From Lysinibacillus sp. (lineage in GTDB: Bacteria; Bacillota; Bacilli; Bacillales_A; Planococcaceae), in assembly GCA_012735355.1 (NCBI GenBank), contig JAAYHP010000404.1:1-5981 (forward strand): DNA of 5,981 nt, given 5' to 3'. Shown one piece after another: positions 1 to 5,977 of this stretch. A program made the translations under genes and the position numbers. How positions within the stretch are numbered: the stretch's first letter is position 1; each line of letters begins with the position of its first letter. The notes under the pieces are model-generated. The model worked only from the letters and a program-made list of their open reading frames with translations. It was not told the origin of the DNA and searched no databases.

Positions 1-52
1 GAAAACGTACGCATTTCCAATAATATGTATATTTTATGGCTTTAAAATACTT

Positions 53-83
53 GTGTACAAATAAGACATTATCGTGGTATTAT
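53..83 (+). promoter_or_regulatory. Possible extended -10 promoter for the truncated transporter gene
   Basis: An extended -10 element is visible: TGG at 75-77 followed directly by TATTAT at 78-83. No good -35 hexamer sits 17 bases upstream. Instead a short symmetric motif, TTGT-GT-ACAA, lies at 51-60 where a -35 or an operator would be expected. If transcription starts near 90, the ATG at 82 falls inside the -10 and cannot be the translation start, which supports the start at 139. AT-rich DNA throws up such matches often, so this is a modest call. Confidence 0.35.
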
Positions 84-138
84 GTTAAAACTATTTCGAA
101 AAAAATATTCAAATAATTTGGAAAAGAGGTTTTTTATA

Positions 139-876
139 ATGCCACAATTAGTTGCCTTGGTTATTTTGCTATTAATCTTATATATAGGAGAATTTATTTC
201 TATTCGTACGAAAGCATGGATTCCTTCCGTATTCATTAGTGCAATACTGTTTCTACTAGGATATTGGACATTCTTCCCACAAGATATTGTTCAAATAGCC
301 GGGATTCCAAATGTTGTTGCAACATTACTTATATTTTTACTAATCGTAAATATGGGAACCCTTCTTTCCGTTAAAGAGCTAGTTGCGCAGTGGAAGACAG
401 TCATTATTTCATTATCGGGTATTTTAGGAATCATCGTTATTTTATTCGGCATTGGTTCTTTGATTTTCGACATGAATACAGTCATTGTTGCAATACCGCC
501 ATTAGTTGGAGGAGTCGTTTCATCCTTAATTATGTCAGAAGGTGCTCAAGCAGCGGGACTTACGGCTTTATCAGTATTCGCCATCATTATTTATGTGATG
601 CAAGGGTTCGCTGGGTATCCGCTAACATCTATAGTGTTAAAACGTGAAGGTAAGCGGGTGTTACAGCAGTATAGGAATGGTGAATTAGCTATTGAAACGA
701 GTACAGATGAAGCATCATCAACTGAAACTAATTCCTCGAAGGGCTTAAAGATTTTCCAAGTGCCGGAAAAATATAATACGGATTATTTGAAAATTTTTAA
801 AATTGCGATTGTTGCTTGTTTAGCATATCTTACTTCGGTGTTTTTAGCACCAGTAGTTGAAATTAATGCAGAATAG
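139..876 (+). pseudogene. N-terminal half of a multi-pass membrane transporter, prematurely terminated
   Basis: The reading frame encodes 245 residues from the ATG at 139, which has an AAAAGAGG ribosome binding site at 122-129. An in-frame ATG at 82 would add 19 basic, non-membrane residues and has no ribosome binding site, so I prefer 139. Hydrophobic segments lie at about residues 3-22, 29-47, 57-77, 86-110, 115-133, 141-163 and 219-240. A conserved-looking PPLVGGVVSSLI loop is at 120-131, and a polar linker rich in Ser, Thr and Glu spans 180-215. The pattern of six helices, a hydrophilic linker, then one more helix that stops dead resembles the first half of a two-repeat secondary transporter of the malonate or organic-anion type. 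I do not recognise the exact family. The frame ends at TAG (874-876) just after the seventh helix, and no membrane-like frame continues before the next gene at 948. I infer that the second half was lost. The substrate is unknown; the next gene, an amidohydrolase, hints at an acylated or carboxylated compound. A naturally short family cannot be excluded. Confidence 0.6.
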
Positions 877-947
877 GGAGCAGATAACTATAACGTAAGG
901 AATGCAACGGACAAAATAGCATTCTTAAAAAATGGAGGATTTAAAGT

Positions 948-2123
948 ATGATTAATGAAAAAATAAAAAAAGGAATTCAACAATATAGTGAAGAATTAAC
1001 AGCTATTCGTCGTAAATTACACAGTGAACCAGAATTATCATGGGAAGAATATGAAACAACTAAATTTGTTTCATCTTATTTAACAGAGTTAGGAATCGAA
1101 CATCGTAAAACCGAACCAACAGGTGTGATTGCAGAAATTAAAGGTGGAAAGCCAGGAAAAACCGTTGCATTACGTGCTGATATGGATGCTCTTCCAGTTG
1201 AAGAGTTAAACACGGACCTTCCTTATACTTCCAAGGTGAAAGGAAAAATGCACGCGTGTGGTCACGATACACATACAGCGATGTTACTTATTGCAGCAAA
1301 AGTATTAAATGAAAATAAAGATGAGCTTCAAGGAAATGTCCGTTTCATTTTCCAACCTGCTGAAGAAACGGGAAGAGGTGCAGGAAAAATGGTTGAGCAA
1401 GGAGCTATGGAAGGGGTAGACAATGTATTTGGTATACATATTTGGTCTCAAATGCCGGTAAACAAAGTTTCTTGTATTGCAGGACCATCCTTCGCTTCAA
1501 CTGACGTTTTTACCGTTTCATTTAAAGGGCGAGGTGGTCATGGTGCAATGCCACATGGTACGATTGATGCAGCGGTAGTTGCTTCTTCATTTGTGATGAA
1601 CGTCCAATCCGTCGTTTCAAGAACGATTGATCCACAACAACCAGCTGTCGTTACAATTGGGAAAATGGATGTGGGCACACGTTTTAATGTGATAGCGGAA
1701 AATGCTGTCATTGAAGGTACAGTACGCTGTTTTGATGCATCTACTCAAGATCATATTGAAAAACAATTGCAAATTTACGCTGAAAATGTGGCAAATATTT
1801 ATGGTGCTACATCGAAAGTAGATTACCAACGAGTAACTCATGCAGTAATTAATGAAGAGGAAAGTGCAAAATTGGTACAGCGAGTGGCTGCCGAAAGCTT
1901 TGGAGAAGAAACAGTTTATTATGAAAAACCGACGATGGGGGGAGAAGATTTTAGTAGCTATTTAGAAAAAGCGCCAGGATGCTTTGCTTTAGTCGGTTCT
2001 GGTAATCCTGAAAAGGATACGGAATGGGCCCACCATCACGGTAAATTTAATGTGGACGAAGATGCCCTTGCAACAGGAGCAGAATTATACGCCCAATACG
2101 CATGGGCTTACTTAACTCAATAA
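948..2123 (+). CDS. M20D family metallo-amidohydrolase (N-acyl-amino-acid / hippurate hydrolase type)
   Basis: This gene encodes 391 residues, a normal length for the family, with GGAGG at 934-938 nine bases before the ATG. It should be a cytosolic two-metal hydrolase that removes an acyl group from an N-acyl amino acid or similar amide. The dinuclear-centre motifs are all present: HACGHDTH at residues 102-109 (Cys104, His106), PAEE at 137-140 (catalytic Glu139, ligand Glu140), GIHIW at 162-166 (His164), and HHHGKF at 362-367 (His363 as probable ligand). The dimerisation or lid domain begins near 180 and carries GGHGAMPH at 196-203; MGGEDFSSY at 330-338 is typical of the M20D group. There is no signal peptide. 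It lies 71 bases after the truncated transporter with no strong terminator between, so the two probably shared a transcript. The frame looks intact and under constraint, in contrast to the decayed transporters around it. The substrate cannot be read from sequence; hippurate, indole-acetyl-amino acid, N-acetyl-cysteine or N-acetyl-diaminopimelate hydrolases share these motifs. Confidence 0.93.
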   Translation: MINEKIKKGIQQYSEELTAIRRKLHSEPELSWEEYETTKFVSSYLTELGIEHRKTEPTGVIAEIKGGKPGKTVALRADMDALPVEELNTDLPYTSKVKGKMHACGHDTHTAMLLIAAKVLNENKDELQGNVRFIFQPAEETGRGAGKMVEQGAMEGVDNVFGIHIWSQMPVNKVSCIAGPSFASTDVFTVSFKGRGGHGAMPHGTIDAAVVASSFVMNVQSVVSRTIDPQQPAVVTIGKMDVGTRFNVIAENAVIEGTVRCFDASTQDHIEKQLQIYAENVANIYGATSKVDYQRVTHAVINEEESAKLVQRVAAESFGEETVYYEKPTMGGEDFSSYLEKAPGCFALVGSGNPEKDTEWAHHHGKFNVDEDALATGAELYAQYAWAYLTQ

Positions 2124-2214
2124 AGAACAAAGTTATATAAAAAGGAGACCGGGACAAAAGTCGATTTTCTTTAAGAAATGAGGCGAAATTATAGTAAAGA
2201 GTTGATATGTATTA

Positions 2215-2370
2215 AAAATTGATTGGAGTGACGGGGCGAGTCGCTGTCGCACAGGCAGAGCTTTCCAGCGGGAATAGCGTTACGCCTAGACATGCGCAGA
2301 TGCGAGGCACGAGCATCAAGGAGGCTGAGGCCACGCCCGCGGAAGCGTCCCTGGAACGGAAATCAATTTT
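2215..2370. repeat. GC-rich intergenic island with terminal inverted repeats, probable dispersed repeat
   Basis: A block of about 156 bases stands out as GC-rich in otherwise AT-rich intergenic DNA. Its edges are a perfect 10-bp inverted pair, AAAATTGATT at 2215-2224 and AATCAATTTT at 2361-2370. Inside are several short complementary pairs: GGGCG (2234-2238) with CGCCC (2334-2338), GATGC with GCATC around 2300-2316, and GCG..CGC around 2277-2285, so the transcript could fold. No open frame with a ribosome binding site covers it. From memory, GC-rich units ending in a motif like GGAACGGAAATCAA recur between genes in Bacillaceae; this is recognition, not a search result. It may be a non-autonomous mobile repeat or a structured transcript. 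The 90 bases before it (2124-2214) show no gene. Confidence 0.6.
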
Positions 2371-2382
2371 CAGTTAAATATC

Positions 2383-2424
2383 AAAAACTCATCATTTTCT
2401 CTTAAGAGAAAATGATGAGTTTTT
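2383..2424. terminator. Perfect palindromic bidirectional terminator between the amidohydrolase and cold-shock genes
   Basis: A 19-base arm (2383-2401) and its exact reverse complement (2406-2424) flank TTAA, making a perfect 42-bp palindrome. Each strand ends in five T, so the hairpin can terminate transcription from both sides. It lies 14 bases beyond the stop codon of the minus-strand cold-shock gene and is the only good terminator for the plus-strand amidohydrolase transcript, which would run through the GC-rich island first. Confidence 0.88.
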
Positions 2425-2437
2425 ACTTTTGTTTAAA

Positions 2438-2638
2438 TTAAAGTTTAACAACGTTAGAAGCTTGTGGACCACGGTTGCCTTCTTCAATTGTGAATTCAAC
2501 TTTTTGACCTTCTTCTAAAGTTTTGAAGCCTTCACCTTGAATTGCTGAGAAGTGAACGAATACGTCGTTTCCACCTTCTACTTCAATAAAGCCAAAACCT
2601 TTTTCTGAGTTAAACCATTTTACTGTACCTTGAGTCAT
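2438..2638 (-). CDS. Cold-shock protein, CspA/CspB family (RNA chaperone)
   Basis: This encodes 66 residues, the usual full length for a single cold-shock domain. The RNP1 motif KGFGFIEV is at residues 13-20 and RNP2 VFVHF at 26-30. Trp8 and the aromatic residues Phe9, Phe15, Phe17, Phe27 and Phe30 form the nucleic-acid-binding surface known for CspB. The protein binds single-stranded RNA or DNA in the cytoplasm and keeps mRNA unfolded, especially after temperature downshift. The start is well supported: GGAGG (plus-strand CCTCC at 2649-2653) lies ten bases upstream of the ATG. The 5' leader is long, as usual for csp genes, and contains an unusual hairpin plus U-run (separate entry). The gene ends just before a strong palindromic terminator, so it is probably monocistronic. 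Which paralogue (cspB, cspC, cspD) cannot be decided here. Confidence 0.96.
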   Translation of the reverse strand: MTQGTVKWFNSEKGFGFIEVEGGNDVFVHFSAIQGEGFKTLEEGQKVEFTIEEGNRGPQASNVVKL

Positions 2639-2688
2639 TGATAAATAACCTCCAAATTGAAAATTGAATAATTATATTTCTTCAGACT

Positions 2689-2752
2689 AAAAAAATTCAC
2701 ACATTACAAAAGTTACCGAACGAACACGATTACCTTTGTAATATGTGAATTC
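2689..2752 (-). promoter_or_regulatory. Leader hairpin with U-tract upstream of the cold-shock gene (putative attenuator or thermosensor)
   Basis: Between about 50 and 115 bases upstream of the csp start codon, the minus-strand RNA can form a stem of about 25 pairs. The arms are plus-strand 2694-2718 and 2727-2751, with an eight-base loop. Position 2714/2731 is the only mismatch. Three further positions (2702/2743, 2711/2734, 2716/2729) are C-A type mismatches on the plus strand but G-U pairs on the minus strand, so the fold is much better in the csp transcript. In that direction the stem is followed at once by seven U (plus-strand A run 2689-2695). This is the layout of an intrinsic terminator, here inside the leader rather than after the gene. 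Cold-shock mRNAs are known to have temperature-responsive leaders; an attenuation role here is inference. It could instead terminate some other minus-strand transcript entering from beyond 2760. Confidence 0.6.
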
Positions 2753-2765
2753 ATTAGATAGAAGC

Positions 2766-2795
2766 AATATAATTACTTCATTAATAATACACCAA
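2766..2795 (-). promoter_or_regulatory. Weak candidate promoter for the cold-shock gene
   Basis: Read on the minus strand, TTGGTG (plus 2790-2795) and TATATT (plus 2766-2771) are separated by 18 bases. The -10 matches the SigA consensus at five of six positions, the -35 at only three. A start near 2759 would give a leader of about 120 bases beginning with the hairpin at 2689-2752. An alternative TATTAT -10 lies slightly upstream. The remaining DNA from 2800 to 2946 holds no gene I can see. Confidence 0.3.
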
Positions 2796-2946
2796 ATTTA
2801 ATGTTTTTAAAAGAATAATTTTCCCGATTCATCATGAAAAGGTGAAACAACTTATTATTTTTGGAATATGCTTACGTGCTTCCGAGTTTCTCTTATTTCC
2901 TCCATTATGATAAGATACTATTGAGAAATAATAAGGAGGACTTATT

Positions 2947-3528
2947 ATGAATTACTTTGATGCCGTTAAACATCGTCGTTCCATTCACGCATTGGAAGAT
3001 GTGGCGGTAGTGCCAGATGAAAAGGTCATTGAAATTGTAGAATTAGCTTTGAATCATACACCGACTGCTTTCAACGGTCAAGAAACTCGCGCGGTGGTGC
3101 TATTTGGTGAAAAACATCGGGAGTTGTGGAACGATGCAGAAAAAATTGCCCGTGAAAAACAAGGTGATGGAGATTTTTCTAGAACGGAAGAACGGATCAA
3201 TGGTTTCTGTAATGGCCATGGTACGATTTTATTTTTCCAAGATACAGAAGTGATTCAAGGTTTCCAAGAAAAAATGCCTCATTTACATAATGAGTTTGAC
3301 GTTTGGTCCCAGCAAAACCAAGGGATGCTTCAATATGTTATTTGGGCTGGTTTAGAAGCAGTAGGGTACGCTGCAAGCCTTCAACATATGGAAATGCATT
3401 TGAAACCAGAATGGAATATACCTAAAAGTTGGAAAATGATCGCTCAAATGCCTTTTGGAAAACAAGCACAACCCTTAAAAGATAAGAAAATCATCCCAGT
3501 AGAAGAAAAACTTATCGTTATAAGATAA
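2947..3528 (+). CDS. Nitroreductase family protein, Frm2/Hbn1-like
   Basis: This encodes 193 residues, a typical size for the small Frm2/Hbn1-like branch of FMN-dependent nitroreductases. AAGGAGGA at 2933-2940 precedes the ATG by six bases, a strong start. Visible family features are the N-terminal phosphate-binding HRRSIH at residues 9-14, TPTAFNGQETRAV at 38-50 (the counterpart of the TPSSFNSQ FMN-contact motif), the GLEAVGYAASLQH helix region at 135-147, and QMPFGK at 167-172. The enzyme should be a cytoplasmic flavoprotein dimer that uses NAD(P)H to reduce nitro-aromatic, quinone or similar electrophiles. In Bacillales such genes often respond to thiol or quinone stress, but no MarR or HxlR regulator gene is present in this window. 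The natural substrate is unknown. The gene appears intact, and a transposase remnant begins only about 13 bases after its stop codon. Confidence 0.87.
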   Translation: MNYFDAVKHRRSIHALEDVAVVPDEKVIEIVELALNHTPTAFNGQETRAVVLFGEKHRELWNDAEKIAREKQGDGDFSRTEERINGFCNGHGTILFFQDTEVIQGFQEKMPHLHNEFDVWSQQNQGMLQYVIWAGLEAVGYAASLQHMEMHLKPEWNIPKSWKMIAQMPFGKQAQPLKDKKIIPVEEKLIVIR

Positions 3529-3540
3529 AATAAATACGCA

Positions 3541-3814
3541 ATGTTAAAAGCCACTTCAGAACATATTAATCGATTCGGTAAAGTGAATGGTCGTCAACGC
3601 TATCGCTGCAAGGCTTGTCGTAAAACATTTATGGATACTACTTAAAAGCGTTGCTTCTAAATACCTCGATAATTACTTAGCGTGGTTTTTATTTGTAGAT
3701 GGTCATAGCAACGAAAGTACAAAACACAATATTAAAGAATTTTTATTAACTTCATTTACTTTTGAAATGACAGAAACATATCGTAGTTTACGGCTGTCGA
3801 AGTTTATTATTTAG
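3541..3814 (+). pseudogene. Transposase remnant with internal deletion (zinc-ribbon N-terminus plus C-terminal tail, IS1595-like)
   Basis: Two fragments in different frames read as the two ends of one transposase. Frame 1 (3541-3645) gives HINRFGKVNGRQRYRCKACR, a zinc-ribbon N-terminus with its CKAC knuckle; the upstream CxxC seems eroded (a TGT at 3542-3544 is followed by a stop and a changed codon). Frame 2 (from about 3640 to the TAG at 3812-3814) gives SKYLDNYLAWF and later HNIKEFLLTS and ETYRSLRLSKF, which I recognise as a typical C-terminus of zinc-ribbon IS transposases found in Bacillales. The catalytic DDE core between them, normally well over 100 residues, is missing, so the junction near 3638-3650 is a deletion scar. 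No clear terminal inverted repeats or target duplication are visible. The element cannot be active. Family placement as IS1595-like is tentative. Confidence 0.72.
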
Positions 3815-3846
3815 TAGTTCAATGACTATTAAAGTTACTTTTAATA

Positions 3847-3880
3847 GAATTTAGAGCCACAGTTTAGTGGCTCTAAGTTT
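3847..3880. terminator. Hairpin terminator between the transposase remnant and the small minus-strand gene
   Basis: TTAGAGCCAC at 3851-3860 pairs perfectly with GTGGCTCTAA at 3867-3876 around a six-base loop, AGTTTA. In plus-strand RNA the stem extends by a few pairs, and the T-rich GTTTTATG follows at 3877-3884. It therefore fits best as a plus-strand intrinsic terminator. It also lies only nine bases past the stop codon of the small minus-strand gene and may end that transcript too, although the minus-side U tract (ATTCTATT) is weak. Confidence 0.75.
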
Positions 3881-3885
3881 TATGT

Positions 3886-4041
3886 CTATTCTTTACAAAA
3901 ATCTACAAATTTTTTTGCCTGTATTAAGGACATATCTGTTTGTTCTCTCACAAACTTCACCGCTTTAATTTCACCGACGGACTTTATTTTCTCTTTTACT
4001 GAGGCAATCAGTTCCTCATTATATATTTTAGTATAATCCAC
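3886..4041 (-). CDS. Small protein of 51 residues resembling the ribosomal L7/L12 C-terminal domain
   Basis: A GTG-start frame of 51 codons lies on the minus strand. GGAGG (plus-strand CCTCC at 4051-4055) is nine bases upstream of the GTG, with the fuller GTGGAGGTG around it. The protein is charged and soluble-looking, with no signal peptide or membrane segment. Residues 24-47 run GEIKAVKFVREQTDMSLIQA then KKFV, which parallels the L7/L12 C-terminal pattern of a KxxxIKxVR strand-helix followed by T-x-L-x-x-AK-x-x-V. That fold binds translation GTPases in the ribosomal stalk, but stand-alone small proteins of this type have no role I can state. The gene ends in TAG just before a hairpin terminator. 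It is flanked by degraded genes on both sides yet shows a clean frame and ribosome binding site. I judge it real, but the similarity is by eye. Confidence 0.68.
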   Translation of the reverse strand: MDYTKIYNEELIASVKEKIKSVGEIKAVKFVREQTDMSLIQAKKFVDFCKE

Positions 4042-4328
4042 TTTTTTACACCTCCACTATTTTATAATACCGTATACGAATACTTTAACCTTTTAGTTTC
4101 AAATACATATTAATACAACTTAAAATTCGTCATATGCAAAACAACAATACCTACGAAAACTAGCCTTTTGTAAAAATAAAGAAACATTATTGTGAGGGTT
4201 CCATATTTATTAGATAAAAACAACAATTAAATTTAACAGAGCCTTTTGAATAGAAAAGTATAAAGAAGGGATAACATTTGCTATATTATTAATAAAAATA
4301 CATATTGAAAGAAAGTGAGAAAACCTAA
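4042..4328. other. Divergent intergenic region with an imperfect repeated block
   Basis: This AT-rich stretch separates the small minus-strand gene from the plus-strand regulator remnant and holds no gene. AAAACAACAAT occurs at 4138-4148 and 4217-4227, and AGCCTTTTG at 4162-4170 and 4240-4248, in the same order with offsets of 79 and 78 bases. It could be an old tandem duplication or a pair of regulator sites. On the minus strand, GGTTAA (plus 4085-4090) and CGGTAT (plus 4067-4072) spaced 12 apart loosely resemble a SigB promoter for the small gene, but the match is imperfect. Confidence 0.45.
4278..4306 (+). promoter_or_regulatory. Candidate SigA promoter for the regulator remnant
   Basis: TTGCTA at 4278-4283 and CATATT at 4301-4306 are 17 bases apart, each matching the SigA consensus at four of six positions. 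Transcription would begin near 4313, giving a very short leader; the ribosome binding site for the ATG at 4329 is AGTGAG at 4314-4319. That crowding weakens the call. Confidence 0.3.
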
Positions 4329-5253
4329 ATGTATAAGGTTGGAGTTGTTGGTCCGAAGCGTTCAGTAGAGAAAATTATTCAATATATTAATCTACTTGAT
4401 CATGATATTCAGTTCATCGGTTTTCCTTATAATACGGCTAACGAGACGATTGAAATATTAGAAAAACATCATCATGAAGCGGACTTTTGGCTGTTTTCAG
4501 GGAATATTCCGTATATCATTGCAAAGCAGTCAAAGCATTTTTGTACAGAACGGATGCAATTTATCCATATTTCTATAAATTCTTTCTACCGAGGAATATT
4601 AGAGTTGAGCCATCAATTAGGAAGATTTGCGAAAAGGGTGAGCATTGATACGTTGGATTTATTGGAACCAGACTATCAAGAAAAAATTGAAGAATTGGAA
4701 GGATTTTTAGATAAGCTTTATATAAAACGATTTTTACCAGAAACTTCAATTGCAGAAATTATTGATTATCATTTAGACCTTTGGAAGAAAAATGAAATTG
4801 ATATTGTTATTACTGCTTATCCAATCGTTGAGGAGACTTTGAAAAAAAGAGGAATTCCTGTCTTTTGGGTTGGACCGATGGAGCAGGATATTTATTATAC
4901 GTTTCAATTGTTGAGCGAAAAAATTCGCACGGTCTATTATAAAGAAACCCAAACGACAGCGTTAACCATTCAAATTAGAAATTTTACTGCGATAAAAAAC
5001 CGCTATGAAAACGGCTATGGCATTCATTTTTTACGGTTGAAAATTTTAAAAATCCTCTTGCAAATTTGTGAAAAAATCGATGGTTATTTCGTTGAAGAAG
5101 AGAATGGACGTTTTTTTATTGTTTAGTTCGAGAGGAATCGTAGAACAAAATATAAATACTATTTATGAAATGATTCATCGGATGGAAGTAGAAGCAAATG
5201 AACCAGCTTTAGTTGGAATCGGACATGCAACAACGATATATTATGCAGAAAAA
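4329..5253 (+). pseudogene. Broken sensory/regulatory protein: Rossmann-like sensor domain plus GGDEF/cyclase-like domain, frameshifted and 3'-truncated
   Basis: The first frame (4329-5126) encodes 265 residues. Residues 1-183 look like an alpha/beta sensor domain: MYKVGVVGP start strand, later DIVITAYPIVEETLKKRGI and PVFWVGP. After a linker, ALTIQIRNFTAIKNRY (211-226) starts a second domain with the beta-alpha-alpha-beta order of GGDEF-like or class III cyclase-like folds. The frame stops at FFIV-TAG. In the +1 frame the protein resumes as LFSSRGIVEQNINTIYEM and then PALVGIGHATTIYYAEK up to about 5253, the GIG-x-x-T-x-x-x-A pattern typical of the end of such domains. Removing one T from the T7 run at 5111-5117 joins the two as GRFLLFSSRG, so a single-base slip explains the break. 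The expected C-terminal part, probably a helix-turn-helix, is absent: at about 5254-5262 the sequence changes into an MFS transporter. I infer a regulator of a neighbouring transport operon, now inactive. I do not recognise its exact family. Confidence 0.7.
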
Positions 5254-5977
5254 TTTGCATCAAAGCAAAGTAATGTCCATTATGCTTTCATCTTCATCCA
5301 TTATGTCGATGCTAGTACCAATTATTTCAGCAGTGTTATTAATTACTATCGGATGGCGTGCAATTTTCCTTATTGCAGGGGCGATTGGATTTATTATTGC
5401 TATTTTGTATTGGAAATTAGTGCCGAAAGATCGGAAGGTTCAATCGAAAGAAGATTCACCGATTGTAAAAGAAATTTTAAGTAAATTATTAAAGATGCCA
5501 GTCATGTGGATTTTAGTATTAGCCTACTTTACGATTTACGCGGTAATCTGGGGGTTGAACTCTTGGTTACCAACGTATTTAACCGATGTTCGAAATCTGG
5601 ATTTATTGTCTATCGGTTGGTTACAAATGATTCCTGGTGTCATTATGATTCTTGCCATGTTACTGAGCGGGATTTTAATCGACAAATTAGATTTTAAAGT
5701 GTCAAAAATTATTGGTGCGATATCAGCTTTTTTACTAGCTGTATTTTTACTATTAATGTTTAATGCAAATTCCATTACGTTATTTATTACGTATCAATGT
5801 TTTGTCACGTTATTAATGACTTTCGTAGTGCTATTACTTCCATCATTTATCTTAAAGAAAATCCCAGCAGAGTATGGAGGAACTGCAATGGGTATGGCTA
5901 ATACCGGTGGACAATTAGCTGGTTTCCTTACTCCAACGTTAATTGGTATGATGGTAAGGAGCGGGTTCGGTCTGTAA
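5254..5977 (+). pseudogene. MFS transporter fragment lacking TM1-4 and probably TM12 (ACS-like)
   Basis: The third frame gives SKVMSIMLSSSSIMSMLVPI onward, recognisable as the region leading into helix 5 of a major facilitator permease. It then shows GWRAIFLIAGAIGFIIAILYW (TM6), a basic central loop, VMWILVLAYFTIYAVIWGLN with SWLPTYL (TM7 of anion:cation symporter-like members), and helices near 5615-5690, 5706-5760, 5775-5850 and 5890-5955 (TM8 to TM11). The frame could open at an ATG at 5213, but that ATG has no ribosome binding site and lies inside the regulator remnant, so the first 16 or so codons are not transporter sequence. About 120 N-terminal residues are missing. The frame ends at TAA 5975-5977 after GMMVRSGFGL, with no twelfth helix. 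Reading on with one base removed near 5956 gives VGAGSVCNK, so a second frameshift is possible, but the window ends. The substrate is unknown; the upstream regulator remnant was presumably its partner. Confidence 0.75.

Noticed and set aside
82..138. Upstream ATG at 82 as the start of the transporter.
   Set aside because: It lacks a ribosome binding site, adds a basic non-membrane stretch, and may overlap a -10 element. The ATG at 139 has a good ribosome binding site.
291..647. Overlapping frames on both strands inside the transporter gene.
   Set aside because: They are opposite-strand or shifted readings of membrane-coding sequence, with no ribosome binding site and no recognisable protein.
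1617..1841. Minus-strand frame inside the amidohydrolase.
   Set aside because: It lies wholly within a well-supported gene and has no ribosome binding site or recognisable motif.
2141..2210. AAGGAG at 2143-2148 followed by a short ATG frame at about 2178.
   Set aside because: The ATG is some 30 bases away and the frame is about 14 codons long, so the ribosome-binding-site-like sequence is probably chance or part of the neighbouring repeat.
2215..2370. tRNA or rRNA fragment as an explanation for the GC-rich island.
   Set aside because: No cloverleaf, T-loop GTTCGA motif or recognisable rRNA segment is present.
2899..2940. CCTCC at 2899-2903 pairing with GGAGG before the nitroreductase as a riboswitch-like sequestrator.
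   Set aside because: Only five pairs with a long unstructured loop, and the competing TTTCTC/GAGAAA pair cannot nest with it. It is too weak to claim.
5265..5484. Continuation of the regulator's +1 frame to 5484 as a fusion protein.
   Set aside because: After about 5253 this frame is an out-of-frame reading of MFS sequence and has no domain-like character.
5506..5775. Short frames on both strands inside the MFS fragment.
   Set aside because: They are shifted or antisense readings of the hydrophobic permease frame.
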